Shown: positions 24,390-34,267 of the stretch, in pieces
Layout of the letters: each line of letters opens with the position of its first letter
How positions within the stretch are numbered: the stretch's first letter is position 1
Assembly (NCBI RefSeq): GCF_030519375.1
Contig: NZ_JAUMKB010000010.1
Location: forward strand, 1 to 64,000
Direction of reading: 5' to 3'
DNA length: 64,000 nucleotides
Source: Mucilaginibacter tolerans
Lineage (GTDB): Bacteria; Bacteroidota; Bacteroidia; Sphingobacteriales; Sphingobacteriaceae
Position numbers and translations under genes: made by a program
Notes under the pieces: model-generated
Seen by the model: only the letters and a program-made list of their open reading frames with translations
Databases searched by the model: none
What the model was told of the DNA's origin: nothing

Positions 24390-25961
24390 TCACGGCGCTT
24401 CATACATTACATACTTATCGCTTAGCATAGAGCCGTACCAGCCTTTATAATTAGGGAAGCTTTTTAGGAGGAATTTTTCTTTTGGGCCGGCGTAATTATC
24501 GGGCAGAATAATATAGAGCGGACCCGCATGACCATCATATTGATAATCGTTCATATCGATTTTTAGATCCTCTCCGATTGGCTCCAAACCGAGAGTCCGG
24601 TTATGTTGGATTTCGAGTCCCAATTCTTTATTGACGAACACAAATGTTGCGTTACGCACCCGCTGATCAATTGCTATTACCTTGTTTAAAGCAGTTTGAT
24701 CTATAGTTTGTTGCGCAATGCCCGATACGCCGTGTGCACTTTTATTCTTATTATATAAGTAACCCTTAACCAGGTAAAATATACTGGTAAATGCGATGCC
24801 TGCCCAAACGATGCATAAAAGATGGCGGTAAGGGCTTTTAAGCTGACTAAATAAATAGATAGCACCCGGTATCACCAGTAACCCGATGACCCTGAAATGC
24901 CTTGCCTCATAGGATATAGCTTTCTGCATCAGGTACACGTAACTGAAGAAGATAAACGATGCGGTATAAAAAATGATCATTAATAAACGGTAATTCTGAT
25001 CCGGTATTTTTTTAAGGATACCCCGCACCAGCCACAAACTCGATATCGCCAAAAGTATTAAGATGACCGTTGCCTGCCAGTCATTAAAGATCGCCTTGCC
25101 GGTATGATAAATCAATCCGTGAGAAATATCGTCAATTGAAAAACCCGAAAGGAGGGGAGATGCGAGCGGAAAGGCAAATGTTTTCAAGGTCAGTTTAAGC
25201 CCAGCCGACGCAGATGCCGGATTTTGCCCTTTGGAAAGGAAGAATACATAAATAGTACCCATGGCTACTATTGCCGGTATAGCTATCCATATGCCGTTTT
25301 TTATCCAACCCGTTAATGCTGTAGCTGATGATAACCTGATCCACATAAATAGCAGACCTGCTGCATAAACCCACATCGTTGACGATTTGCAGAAGAAGCC
25401 AACCCAACCAGAAAGTAAAATAAAGAGAAGCATTTGCCATGAAGCCCCTTTGAAGGCTACACAGCCATAAAGAAACCAGCCTGTAAACGCGAATGACAAG
25501 ATTTCGCCTCCGTTATAAAACACATACGGCACGACAAAAAACTGTTGACAGGCAATGAACAACATACTCAAAGCAGCAATAAAAGGGGTAAAGCCAACCT
25601 TTTTAAAAAAAACATAAAATCCGGCCAGACCCAATAGCTGACACAACAGAACCGTTAAGGCTGATGCTTGTCCGCTGTTTACGCTGAATAGTAATTTGAA
25701 TGCATAAGGCACAAGATATTGCCCAGGCGACCACCACGTTAGAAATTCGGAAGTGTTTTTAGAAAAATCATCCTGGTCGGGGGTTACCATCATATTGAAT
25801 TTTCCTCCCATTTCCATGGAGCGCATTACTAAAAAACCATTAGCGGGATCGGGAAACAACGATGGTGGAGCAACAAACGACAGGATACCCAAAATCACCA
25901 CCAGGGTGAACAGACCACCGATGATAATTTTAGCAATATAGCGGTTGTTCGGCTTTATCAT
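24390..25961 (-). CDS. Polytopic membrane protein, possible lipid-linked-sugar glycosyltransferase
   Basis: The 523 residues contain about ten membrane segments and an early periplasmic loop with MVTPDQDDFSKNTSEFLTWW. Acidic residues in the first loop and a C-terminal soluble part recall GT39/GT83-like (ArnT, PMT, DUF2142-type) membrane transferases that use polyprenyl-phosphate sugars, but no firm family match can be claimed. It is the last gene of the polysaccharide locus and its start overlaps the acyltransferase by 32 nt. It converges on the IS110 remnant. Confidence 0.55.
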   Translation of the reverse strand: MIKPNNRYIAKIIIGGLFTLVVILGILSFVAPPSLFPDPANGFLVMRSMEMGGKFNMMVTPDQDDFSKNTSEFLTWWSPGQYLVPYAFKLLFSVNSGQASALTVLLCQLLGLAGFYVFFKKVGFTPFIAALSMLFIACQQFFVVPYVFYNGGEILSFAFTGWFLYGCVAFKGASWQMLLFILLSGWVGFFCKSSTMWVYAAGLLFMWIRLSSATALTGWIKNGIWIAIPAIVAMGTIYVFFLSKGQNPASASAGLKLTLKTFAFPLASPLLSGFSIDDISHGLIYHTGKAIFNDWQATVILILLAISSLWLVRGILKKIPDQNYRLLMIIFYTASFIFFSYVYLMQKAISYEARHFRVIGLLVIPGAIYLFSQLKSPYRHLLCIVWAGIAFTSIFYLVKGYLYNKNKSAHGVSGIAQQTIDQTALNKVIAIDQRVRNATFVFVNKELGLEIQHNRTLGLEPIGEDLKIDMNDYQYDGHAGPLYIILPDNYAGPKEKFLLKSFPNYKGWYGSMLSDKYVMYEAP

Positions 25962-27030
25962 TTATTTGGCCACCAATATTATGTTTGAATTTAACAATGT
26001 ATTTTTCGATCAGTAATTGTAAAAAAATAGAAAAAACAATAGTTAAAATTAAAGCGGTAAAGCCGATGCCAAATATCTTTGGAAATGCCTTTATCGAAAT
26101 AATTCTTATAATCAGGAATTGGGATATGTATACGGGGTAGGCAATATCGCCAATAAGCCTGTCAAATCTGGAATTTTTTGTCAGATCAAAAATGAACGGA
26201 ACAAACAGGGTCGTGGCTCCGAAAAGAATCAAGTTTTTATAATACGATTCTTTGAAAAATTGGAAATATAATAAAAGTAAACCGATGAACAAGACGTAAA
26301 TGGCCCAATTGACTTTTTTGCTGATCCTTTGTCTTTTTAAATATAGATAACCACGGTAAGACAATATTCCAGCTATAAAGAACATGAACTGTGAGGGGAA
26401 AAACATGTAATTCCAGGGCGGCCCGTCAAAAAAAAATTGTGCGGTGATGATCCTTATAAGCACGCTAATTGTAAAAATCATGACAAGAACATATATTTTT
26501 CTTTTAGCAAGCCATGGTGCCGCTAAATAAAAGAGCAATTCGATACCTATCGTCCAGGCAATCGGATTAAAAGCAAAATTATATACATTAGGACTGGTTC
26601 TATTAAAATCGGGTGTAAAATATAGATTTCCATTCTTATGGATTGCTAACAGGAAAAGCGTTTCCAGCCCGAACAAAAATAAATTAACGATAATCAAGTA
26701 AATAATCGAGGTAGCAGAGGGAGACGCATATTTCGTGTAAAAATCAAGGGTACCGGGATAGTTCAAATGAAAGACGAGTAGCGCCCAGATGACTAAAAGG
26801 ACCAACACTATTAAATAGGGAGGATAAATTTTTAAAGCTCTGTTGCGATAGAAGCTTTTTCGGCCGGTTTTGAAATTATATTTCTCTGTTAAAACCATCG
26901 CCATGTAAAAGCCGGAAATGACGTAGAACACCTGTACTGCAAGATTTCCATTGAGAGGAGTATAACCATAGATAGTGGAGGAATGCCCCAGGATTACACC
27001 GCATGCTAATAATAAACGAATCAGGCCCAT
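25930..27030 (-). CDS. Acyltransferase family 3 membrane protein
   Basis: The 366 residues have about ten membrane helices. The N-terminal segment MGLIRLLLACGVILGH carries the catalytic His, in place of the more usual R...HxxxF opening. It is followed by NGNLAVQVFYVISGFYMA, the family's VxxFFxxSGF motif. Such enzymes move acyl groups (often acetyl or succinyl) onto extracellular glycans. It sits next to a WcaF-like acetyltransferase near the end of the locus. Confidence 0.8.
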   Translation of the reverse strand: MGLIRLLLACGVILGHSSTIYGYTPLNGNLAVQVFYVISGFYMAMVLTEKYNFKTGRKSFYRNRALKIYPPYLIVLVLLVIWALLVFHLNYPGTLDFYTKYASPSATSIIYLIIVNLFLFGLETLFLLAIHKNGNLYFTPDFNRTSPNVYNFAFNPIAWTIGIELLFYLAAPWLAKRKIYVLVMIFTISVLIRIITAQFFFDGPPWNYMFFPSQFMFFIAGILSYRGYLYLKRQRISKKVNWAIYVLFIGLLLLYFQFFKESYYKNLILFGATTLFVPFIFDLTKNSRFDRLIGDIAYPVYISQFLIIRIISIKAFPKIFGIGFTALILTIVFSIFLQLLIEKYIVKFKHNIGGQINDKAEQPLYC

Positions 27031-27057
27031 TATAAAAATACTTAAATGATTCTAAAA

Positions 27058-27609
27058 TTAACCTATATGTCTTGTCCGCGTTTTAACTGCGGGATTGCCC
27101 TGATATATGGTATACGCTTCCATGTCTCTCGTTGCCACCGAGCCACTGGTGAGTACAGCATGCGATGCAATTGTAATGCCCTGATTTACGATGGCTCCAG
27201 CGCCTATCCACACACCATCCTCTAAAGTTACCGGGGCAGTAATCAGGTCGAAGGTAGCCTTTTTATAATTGTGGCTGCCCGTGAGTATGGTTGCGCCCTG
27301 CGAGATACAGGCATTAGCACCAATGGTGATCATTTCCAAACTATCCAGCCAAACGTTTTCACCTATCCAAGCATTGTCGCCGATAGTAAGGTTCCAGGGG
27401 TATTTTATGTTGACATAAGGCTTTATGGTGACGCTTATGCCCAGTTTTGCACCGAACGTTCTTAGTAAAAATCGTTTTATCCCATAAACCGGCAATAGGC
27501 CCGATTTGAAAACAAGAAAGTTAGTATAATGCCACAAGAATCGCGTAAATGCGTTACCGCCGGGATGATACGGGTGGTTGTTATATAATGAAAGGTCAGT
27601 TTTTTGCAC
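27058..27609 (-). CDS. WcaF-like hexapeptide acetyltransferase
   Basis: The 183 residues are dominated by left-handed beta-helix hexapeptide repeats (ITIGANACISQGATIL, VTLEDGVWIGAGAIVNQG). The N-terminal extension (NAFTRFLWHYTNFLVFKSG) is typical of the colanic-acid WcaF group. It should O-acetylate a sugar of the polysaccharide using acetyl-CoA in the cytoplasm. The start codon is GTG at 27609. It is divergent from the FkbM-type gene at 27675, with 65 nt between them. Confidence 0.8.
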   Translation of the reverse strand: MQKTDLSLYNNHPYHPGGNAFTRFLWHYTNFLVFKSGLLPVYGIKRFLLRTFGAKLGISVTIKPYVNIKYPWNLTIGDNAWIGENVWLDSLEMITIGANACISQGATILTGSHNYKKATFDLITAPVTLEDGVWIGAGAIVNQGITIASHAVLTSGSVATRDMEAYTIYQGNPAVKTRTRHIG

Positions 27610-27674
27610 GGATAAATTTAAAGTATTCTACTTAATAGTTTAGATGCCATATATTTAAAGATTAAACCGACTTT

Positions 27675-28511
27675 ATGTCCACATTTGCAAAGATCGCCAG
27701 CAGGATCAGGCATTCCTCGCTTCTTGAGAGCTCGGAATGGTTATGGAACTGTTTAAGAAAACCCTATCATTCGCTTTTGAATATTAAAGGTAACGGCGTC
27801 ACCGTCCGAGTAAATGATCATATTTCTTACAAAATTCCGCCCTTGTATTATCATGTTGGACTGGAAGAGTATGAAAAATGCAATATCGAGCAACTTGCAG
27901 ACTGGATTGTGGCTCATCCTGAGTGTCTCATTTTGGACATCGGTTGTTCGATCGGTATCATGACAACAGTCAGTTTGTTCGCCTCACCAAAAGCACAGGT
28001 AATCAGTTTCGATTCCGATCTTTCCAGCTTAAAATCTACATTAAACATGGCCAATTATGCCTCGGGAAACCGACTTCAGATTGTTTGGGGATTTATTAAT
28101 GAACAATCTGATATAAAAAGAAGTATCGATGAGGTCATAAGTTATAGTTTTCAAACGCTCAATGCATCGAATGTTACCGGTCATCCCAGTACGACGAGGT
28201 ACATCAATATTGATCACGGTGTAAAAAATATACCAACTTATTCGCTCGATGACTTATTCGAAGGAAAGCCGGCTTCGTCGCCGGTACTTTTAAAATGTGA
28301 TATTGAGGGTGCTGAATTACTCGCCCTAAAAGGAAGCAAAAACTTTATTAAAGCGCACCGACCGGTAGTGCTTTTAAGTGTTCATCCGGAAATATTGCCT
28401 GTATTTAATGCTTCGGTAAAAAGCGTATATGACTTTTTCAGATCGGTAGACTACGAAGTGGAGGTTATTGGAACCGACCATGAGGAACATTGGTGGTGCT
28501 ATCCCAGGTAA
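27675..28511 (+). CDS. FkbM-family methyltransferase, opposite in strand to the locus
   Basis: The 278-residue protein has a class I SAM-dependent fold. LILDIGCSIGIMTTVSLF near 94 is the glycine-rich SAM loop, and LLKCDIEGAELLALKG near 208 is the FkbM signature. It likely methylates a sugar hydroxyl. It is the only plus-strand gene between 24 and 60 kb and lies nose to nose with the exosortase gene (5 nt between stops), so it needs its own promoter, which may lie in the 65 nt shared with the divergent acetyltransferase gene. Confidence 0.8.
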   Translation: MSTFAKIASRIRHSSLLESSEWLWNCLRKPYHSLLNIKGNGVTVRVNDHISYKIPPLYYHVGLEEYEKCNIEQLADWIVAHPECLILDIGCSIGIMTTVSLFASPKAQVISFDSDLSSLKSTLNMANYASGNRLQIVWGFINEQSDIKRSIDEVISYSFQTLNASNVTGHPSTTRYINIDHGVKNIPTYSLDDLFEGKPASSPVLLKCDIEGAELLALKGSKNFIKAHRPVVLLSVHPEILPVFNASVKSVYDFFRSVDYEVEVIGTDHEEHWWCYPR

Positions 28512-28516
28512 TAGCT

Positions 28517-29083
28517 TTAATTTTGTATGCTTTTTCTTGCCTTAGGTTGTTTATCATCATGTTTTACCCAAAAGAATAGACCTATTGCAATAATCACGTA
28601 GATTACGATATTAAAAATGGTGTGGTGGTCGATAATCAAATGCGATTTTTTATCCCAAAATATGCCCAGTAATACAAAACGCAATACATTTAATACCTGG
28701 ATACTAATTAACCCGGTAAACAAAAAGATCAATTTAGGCTTTGTGCTTTTAGGATAGGCAATCACAAATGCTGCAAAAAAGCTCATCACGCCTAAGCCCA
28801 GACAGGAATACACCACATCAAGCGTCCTGTGCCCCGCAACCAGTAACTGGAAGTCGTTGCTGATGGCCGTGTAACCAAACAAATTGATGATAAATTGAGA
28901 CGTGAGGAGCAGTAGCCTCCGCAATAAACGGATATAGTTTAGATGCTCATCGAAAAATGCAAAATAATACTCGCCGTGCGAGGTTACGCTGAAGAAGAAA
29001 ATATTAAAATAGTAAAAGAACAGGAAAAGTGCCAAAAACACCAATAAAAACCGTAATGGCGAATCTTTATGAAGTCTTTTCAT
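28517..29083 (-). CDS. XrtY-like exosortase (membrane transpeptidase)
   Basis: The 188 residues contain five to six membrane helices and the ordered exosortase/archaeosortase residues: Cys94 in VYSCLGLGVMSFF, Arg135 in LNVLRFVLLG, His153/154 in IDHHTIFN. These enzymes cleave a C-terminal sorting signal and attach proteins to a surface glycolipid or polysaccharide. Small exosortases of this size occur in Bacteroidota polysaccharide loci (the XrtY group). Its start overlaps the preceding GT2 gene by 17 nt. No gene with a recognisable PEP-CTERM-like tail occurs in this window, so its substrate lies elsewhere. The subgroup name is tentative. Confidence 0.7.
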   Translation of the reverse strand: MKRLHKDSPLRFLLVFLALFLFFYYFNIFFFSVTSHGEYYFAFFDEHLNYIRLLRRLLLLTSQFIINLFGYTAISNDFQLLVAGHRTLDVVYSCLGLGVMSFFAAFVIAYPKSTKPKLIFLFTGLISIQVLNVLRFVLLGIFWDKKSHLIIDHHTIFNIVIYVIIAIGLFFWVKHDDKQPKARKSIQN

Positions 29084-29936
29084 GATTTTGCTGTTTAATA
29101 ATCTCGTCTATTTTGATATCCACGATCAGCCTAAACCAAAAGCCCTGGAGGAAATGAAAAATGACTCCGCTTCGACCATCAAGGATACCCAGTTGAAAAA
29201 TCATCCGTTGCGTAAAATAGATCATGGGCCGTACATAGCGAGGTAGTTTCCACCACAGTTGTTTGCGCCAGGCGGTCCGCTCATCCGGTGAGCCAAAGAA
29301 TCGGGGTTTTATTGTTTGAGTGCGCATCAGCTTCATGCGCTCCACTTCTTCCTGTGCCACCAGGTCACTGTAACGGTTATGCTTCTCTATCCAGAAACGG
29401 ATGTTATTCTCTTTCAGGTTCTCTTCCAGGATGATTCCGTCTTTCCATACCTCCAGCTTGCCAGGAACAATAAAACGGTGATCCATATTTTCATTGATAT
29501 CCGAATAGCCGATCCCGTACCTGAACATCTTTAACAAGTAGAATGGGTAGTAGCCGCCGTGTTTAATCCAGCGTCCCTTAAAGAAATTTTTACGGTTAAA
29601 ATAGATGCCGTTTATGCCTGCATGGTCTTCGGCGTTGAAGTTAATTAGCCGTGTTTTCAGTTCGGAGGTGACGGTTTGGTCAGCATCCAAACAAACTACC
29701 CATGGTGTCGTAATAGAAAAGTTTTTAAGTGCATAATCCCATTGCCTGGGATGATTTTCAAATTTGTGCTGTAAGAAGGAAGCACCATATTGTTCGCCAA
29801 TGGCAAGGGTATTATCCGTACTGCCGGAGTCGAGGATAAATATAGGGGCGTTCAAATCGCTGATAGATTGGAGCAATCGGCCTAAGTGCAATTCCTCGTT
29901 AAAGGTTAGTATGATAAACGAAAACTGTGTATTCAA
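29067..29936 (-). CDS. GT2 glycosyltransferase (WaaE/KdtX-like)
   Basis: I choose TTG 29936, where TTGA overlaps the stop of the methyltransferase; an upstream TTG at 29990 would add 18 unconvincing residues. The protein starts FSFIILTFNEELHLGRLL, then LDSGSTDNT and CLDADQ, the GT-A nucleotide-sugar and metal motifs. The C-terminal WWKLPRYVRPMIYFTQRM region is typical of LPS-core WaaE/KdtX-like family 2 enzymes. It acts in the cytoplasm on the growing glycan. It is coupled to both neighbours. Confidence 0.8.
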   Translation of the reverse strand: MNTQFSFIILTFNEELHLGRLLQSISDLNAPIFILDSGSTDNTLAIGEQYGASFLQHKFENHPRQWDYALKNFSITTPWVVCLDADQTVTSELKTRLINFNAEDHAGINGIYFNRKNFFKGRWIKHGGYYPFYLLKMFRYGIGYSDINENMDHRFIVPGKLEVWKDGIILEENLKENNIRFWIEKHNRYSDLVAQEEVERMKLMRTQTIKPRFFGSPDERTAWRKQLWWKLPRYVRPMIYFTQRMIFQLGILDGRSGVIFHFLQGFWFRLIVDIKIDEIIKQQNHEKTS

Positions 29937-30553
29937 ACCAATTTTGCTTTTATGATCATCGATTTCCAAAAATAAGGAGCCCGCCCGCAACCTTTAAATC
30001 CCTTAACTGTAAAACCTTTGTCGGTCAGAAGATTACTTAACGTATTCTTTGACCAGAATTTAATATGTCCCCCATGCCAGGTCGGATCATGATGCGAATC
30101 CCATTTGCCCAAAATTGCTAGTATCAGGTTTTTCCAGTAGCCATGGTAGGGAGTAGAAAGGATGAGTTCGCCACCTGTTGGAAGTAGATTTTTACAAAAA
30201 TCGATGAAGCCTTCCGGGTCGTACAGATGCTCAATCACTTCCGTTGAAATTATCGTATCAAACTTCAAATTACCCAATTCCGCGGGTAGTTGGCCCGTCG
30301 ACAGATCCTGAACGAAAAAGCGCTCGGGGTATTCTTTTTTTGCAATTGCAATGCCCTTTTCTGAAGCATCCGTTCCATACGCAAGGTATCCCTGTTGGAT
30401 CAGGTAACTCACCAAATGCCCATTGCCGCAGCCAAGATCGAGTATACAGCGGTTATTAGCTTTATTCAACATAGATAACAACGCGTTATGCAAATAGAAA
30501 AAAGTGTGGCTTGGTTCGTTGGTGGTATAGCCATAATCTTTGTATTCAGCCAT
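29933..30553 (-). CDS. Class I SAM-dependent methyltransferase
   Basis: The 206-residue protein has an N-terminal CILDLGCGNGHLVSYLIQ SAM-binding loop (motif I) near 37, then DTIISTEVIEHLYDPEGF. The fold is that of a ubiquinone/mycolic-acid-type methyltransferase 11. The target within the polysaccharide is unknown. It lies between two glycosyltransferase genes with an overlap on each side. Confidence 0.8.
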   Translation of the reverse strand: MAEYKDYGYTTNEPSHTFFYLHNALLSMLNKANNRCILDLGCGNGHLVSYLIQQGYLAYGTDASEKGIAIAKKEYPERFFVQDLSTGQLPAELGNLKFDTIISTEVIEHLYDPEGFIDFCKNLLPTGGELILSTPYHGYWKNLILAILGKWDSHHDPTWHGGHIKFWSKNTLSNLLTDKGFTVKGFKGCGRAPYFWKSMIIKAKLV

Positions 30554-31685
30554 TATTGATAATTTGATTGTACATGCTGATATATTTTTCCGTCAAATTT
30601 TTTTCATCAAAATCATTACGGATAATGTCAGGTGCAGTCTTTCGTATTTCCATTAATTTATTCTTCTGATCAAATATGATGTTAATGTGGGCACTAATGT
30701 CGTTTTCATTCAATTCGCATACCCAGCCCAGACAATTTCCTGTCACATAATCGGCCAAGCCGACATTTCTGCTCACTAGGACGGGGGTGCCGACACTAAG
30801 GCATTCAATCACCACATTCCCAAAATTTTCATCATGGGAGGGAAGCACCATCAAGTCATGCTTTTGCATTATTTCAAATTTGTTTGGCCCCTGGAATCCT
30901 ATCCAATCGACCACGCCGGATAGTCCGGTGTTTTTTGCGAGCTGTTTCAGCGAATCCAGGTAAATGGGGGCACCGTCCCCAGCGACAGTTAAGTGATAGG
31001 GGACTTGAACCATAGCCAGAGCTTTGAAGAGAATATCCAATCCCTTCTTTTCTTCTATTCTCGAAAAAAATAAAAGTTTCAGGATTTTGTCATTCGTTTC
31101 CGGCTTAGCCGTCATTTTTTTGGGGAAGTTAACAAAGTTGAAAATATTGATAATACGTTTATGAGAAATGATTTCCTCTACCGCCTGCTTTTCCCGTTTT
31201 GATGTCACGTGAAACCACGATCTTTCCAACAAATATTTCCCCAAAATTACATGGATGAGCCGCTTGGGTATACCATTCCGGTTACGAAACGAATAGGCGC
31301 TCAAAGTACCGCGCGGCGATATCACCACCGGTACCCCGCGTTTGACAGCTATCCAACAGGAAAGAACAGATACAAGGTTCCACCAGGCATGGATATGGAC
31401 AACATCGTACTGCTTGATTTCTTTCCACAAACATTTTAATAATGCGGGCGAAAAATGGGTATGGTCCTTAGTCAATCTTTTAAAGTATGTTATCGGCACC
31501 CCTTCGACCATCACCGTTGCTCCCGGTGTCACATCAAGCTCATTGGCGCCGTTTGCAGTGGTAGTCAACACTTCTACCAGGATCCCGGCTCCGACTAACA
31601 GCTCGGAAAGTTTTGAGACGGACATCGTAGGTCCGCCGTAAATGAAAGCCGGCTTATACGATGCATTTATTTGGAGTATCTTCAC
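30546..31685 (-). CDS. GT4 glycosyltransferase near the exosortase
   Basis: The 379 residues have a GT-B fold with the glycine-rich N-terminal loop GGPTMSVSKLSELL and the C-terminal nucleotide-sugar site HDENFGNVVIECLSVGTPVL carrying the E-x7-E pair. The start is GTG at 31685, overlapping the polymerase stop as GTGA. Its position beside a Wzy-like polymerase and an exosortase resembles XrtY-associated glycosyltransferase loci known in Bacteroidota; that label is an inference from context. Confidence 0.85.
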   Translation of the reverse strand: MKILQINASYKPAFIYGGPTMSVSKLSELLVGAGILVEVLTTTANGANELDVTPGATVMVEGVPITYFKRLTKDHTHFSPALLKCLWKEIKQYDVVHIHAWWNLVSVLSCWIAVKRGVPVVISPRGTLSAYSFRNRNGIPKRLIHVILGKYLLERSWFHVTSKREKQAVEEIISHKRIINIFNFVNFPKKMTAKPETNDKILKLLFFSRIEEKKGLDILFKALAMVQVPYHLTVAGDGAPIYLDSLKQLAKNTGLSGVVDWIGFQGPNKFEIMQKHDLMVLPSHDENFGNVVIECLSVGTPVLVSRNVGLADYVTGNCLGWVCELNENDISAHINIIFDQKNKLMEIRKTAPDIIRNDFDEKNLTEKYISMYNQIINNG

Positions 31686-33100
31686 TTTGGCTTCAGGACG
31701 TGGGCTGCTATTAGTATCTTTTGAAAGATAATCATAGTTATATAGCTCCAGAACATGGTGTTAATTATAAACTCGAAGCTGAGGCCTCTCCACATGATTT
31801 GAAACAAGCCGCTGAATATCAGCGCTGTTCCTAATATATAGCCACCAAACAGCTTTTCCGCTTTTACAGATATCCACTGAGCTGCAATCCCATACAGCAA
31901 AAGGAAAACAAATACGCCTACACCTCCATATGACAAATAGGCATCAACGATATATGCAGGTTTTGCTGAAACGGTCGAATTACGATTAACAACACCCGCT
32001 GCGTAAACACGCTCCATGACCATGTTTTCTGTTATTGGTTTTGACGGCCAAAAGACGCGGGGGACAATCGCTACTGCAGATTGCTTTAATAAATCGGCTC
32101 TGTAAAAATCTACTTTCTCAGGCGTCGATTGTACAAAACGGGTAAACATATCGATTTCACTTAAACGATAAGCCAAAAAGCTCCAATTACTATCGTCACT
32201 CCCGGGCACCTCATCCTTGTTTAATGTCGCATTTAAGGCCAGCTCTGTGGCATCGCCGGTATTCAGATCACCACTCCAGGCGTTTTCCCTGAAGATTCTG
32301 TTATAAGTCGGTAATACAACAAATAACAGGATTATTGCCGGGATGAAGGTGAGGAGTACTAGCTTTTTGTAGTATGGATACAGGAAAATGCCTAGAACCA
32401 TTATGCTGATAATAATGGGCTCCTTAAAACCGGAAACCAGGCCCTGGTAAAAGTTAAACAAAAATAAAAGAATGCAGATCAGCGTATTCCATATCTTTTT
32501 TTTGGGAATCGCGAACGCGAGCGCCAGGGTGCCGGCGATAAAGTTTAATGCTGTAAACTGATTTGCAAATTGCGATAGGCCCGGTATCTTTATAAAGAGA
32601 TAAGACAGTGGCAAAGTAATGATCGCGGTTATAAATAGGAGATTAGCGATTTTTTCTGAAGGGATATAATATTTGTGATCATTTTTGTCCGGGTAATTCA
32701 TAAACATCAGTATTCCGGTTACGAATGCTGCATGCCCTAAACAATAATATCGCTGACATTCTGCCGTTCGCTGCAGCAAGTCATTATCGACCAAATAATA
32801 GTCGCTGGTTTTTTGAAAGTCAACATAACCTAAAACATCCAGATAAAAGAAGATGGTTGTCAGGCACATATAGCCGGCGAAAATGATTTGTACGAGCAAT
32901 ATCGGGCGCATCAATTGCTCGCCTAGTGAAAGATCGCGCGGCAGTGGTCTTATGGCCCCGCTTAAGGTCAAGTAAAAAATTAAAAATGAACCTAGCCAGG
33001 CAATCATATACGACAGCTGGGGGTCCGACTTGAATATCATCGCAAGTCCCCACGGGATATAAAGCAATAGGTAATTTTCGAGTGAGAAGTTTTTTTTCAT
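31682..33100 (-). CDS. Wzy-like polysaccharide polymerase
   Basis: The 472 residues contain about eleven membrane helices and a large periplasmic loop near 260-365. That loop is rich in Arg, Asp and Glu (RIFRENAWSGDL, FVQSTPEKVDFYRADLL), the layout of O-antigen/Wzy polymerases that join repeat units on the outer face of the membrane. Such proteins are poorly conserved, so topology and context carry the call. It is flanked by GT4 genes with 4-nt or 0-1-nt spacing. Exosortase-Y-associated Wzy-like proteins are one specific possibility. Confidence 0.7.
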   Translation of the reverse strand: MKKNFSLENYLLLYIPWGLAMIFKSDPQLSYMIAWLGSFLIFYLTLSGAIRPLPRDLSLGEQLMRPILLVQIIFAGYMCLTTIFFYLDVLGYVDFQKTSDYYLVDNDLLQRTAECQRYYCLGHAAFVTGILMFMNYPDKNDHKYYIPSEKIANLLFITAIITLPLSYLFIKIPGLSQFANQFTALNFIAGTLALAFAIPKKKIWNTLICILLFLFNFYQGLVSGFKEPIIISIMVLGIFLYPYYKKLVLLTFIPAIILLFVVLPTYNRIFRENAWSGDLNTGDATELALNATLNKDEVPGSDDSNWSFLAYRLSEIDMFTRFVQSTPEKVDFYRADLLKQSAVAIVPRVFWPSKPITENMVMERVYAAGVVNRNSTVSAKPAYIVDAYLSYGGVGVFVFLLLYGIAAQWISVKAEKLFGGYILGTALIFSGLFQIMWRGLSFEFIINTMFWSYITMIIFQKILIAAHVLKPK

Positions 33101-34267
33101 TTAGCTCAAACGCCTTTCGGTCAACGTGTTTTCAATTGCTCCTGCAATTTTTGAAATGCTCCACTCGTCTATTATTATCTTACTGCAATGACCATATTCT
33201 TTCAGCATTTTTTTTGAGATACTTAGTTTTTTTAATTTGGCAGTTATGTCCAGTAAGTCATTGCTTTTGAATGTCATTCCGTTGCACCCTGACTTAACAA
33301 GATCGGGTCCGCACCCCACCATATCTGATATCAATACCGCCTTGCCACACGCCATCGCTTCGTTGACAGAGAGCCCCCATGTTTCGCTCAGCGAAGGCAG
33401 GCAGAAAATATCGGCCGCCTGGTACAAAACGGGCATATAGCTTTGATTCTTAAAATTTAAAAAATGGACCCGCTCTCCGTTTGCGCACGCTTCCGCCAGC
33501 TTTTTTAATTGCATTTCTTTAACGCCATTACCAGTTAGAAGTAAATGAACGTTTGTTTGTTCCAGCTGACCAAAGGAATGTAAAAGTAATTCTACATTTT
33601 TAACGTCCTCAAATTTCCCCGCATACAAGATCAGAATATCATTGTCGCTAATCTTCAACGAGGACCTGAGCGAACGGGCTTCTTCGCTGCAATCCTCTGA
33701 AAAACGGTCGTTATCGATGGCGTGTGGCGCAAATACCAATTGCCGATCTTTCATACCGAATCTTTTAAAATAAGCCTTATTATTGCTTCCGACATAGAAG
33801 GCAACATCCACATGACGGTAGACCCACCGTAAAAATAAAAGCCGGGCGATACTTTTCCAGCCTTTTTCGTGGTTTAATAGTGTTGAGTCACCCCGAAAAT
33901 AAACAGGCACTTTTCCTTTAAAATGGCGGATAACGCTAAGGTGGCTGTGGTACGCCCAACCAAATACGAGTATCCCATCTGGACTCCATTCTTTTATCTC
34001 CCTGATCAAATTCGGATTAATGATTCCCTTATAATGGTGTGACCCCGGATCAGAAGATGTATTTTGCACAAACTCATAGGCGTATCCCGTTAACAACGGT
34101 ATGTCCCAGTCTATAGTTTTATCAAACCCCGGATCAAACTTCCTTTGATCAACAGAACCCCAGGTATAAAAAACTTTAATCGCTATTTTCCTACGTTCAG
34201 TAAGCAACCTGAAAATGGGGGCATAATACTGTATAGGGTGCGTTGTAACGATAGCAAGTTTTTTCAT
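33101..34267 (-). CDS. GT4 glycosyltransferase
   Basis: The 388-residue GT-B enzyme opens MKKLAIVTTHPIQYYAPIF. The C-terminal donor site is SLSETWGLSVNEAMACGKAVL, with the retaining-enzyme E-x7-E pair. Its first bases overlap the preceding GT gene by ATGA. It probably adds one sugar of the repeat unit in the cytoplasm; donor and linkage cannot be told from sequence. Confidence 0.85.
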   Translation of the reverse strand: MKKLAIVTTHPIQYYAPIFRLLTERRKIAIKVFYTWGSVDQRKFDPGFDKTIDWDIPLLTGYAYEFVQNTSSDPGSHHYKGIINPNLIREIKEWSPDGILVFGWAYHSHLSVIRHFKGKVPVYFRGDSTLLNHEKGWKSIARLLFLRWVYRHVDVAFYVGSNNKAYFKRFGMKDRQLVFAPHAIDNDRFSEDCSEEARSLRSSLKISDNDILILYAGKFEDVKNVELLLHSFGQLEQTNVHLLLTGNGVKEMQLKKLAEACANGERVHFLNFKNQSYMPVLYQAADIFCLPSLSETWGLSVNEAMACGKAVLISDMVGCGPDLVKSGCNGMTFKSNDLLDITAKLKKLSISKKMLKEYGHCSKIIIDEWSISKIAGAIENTLTERRLS

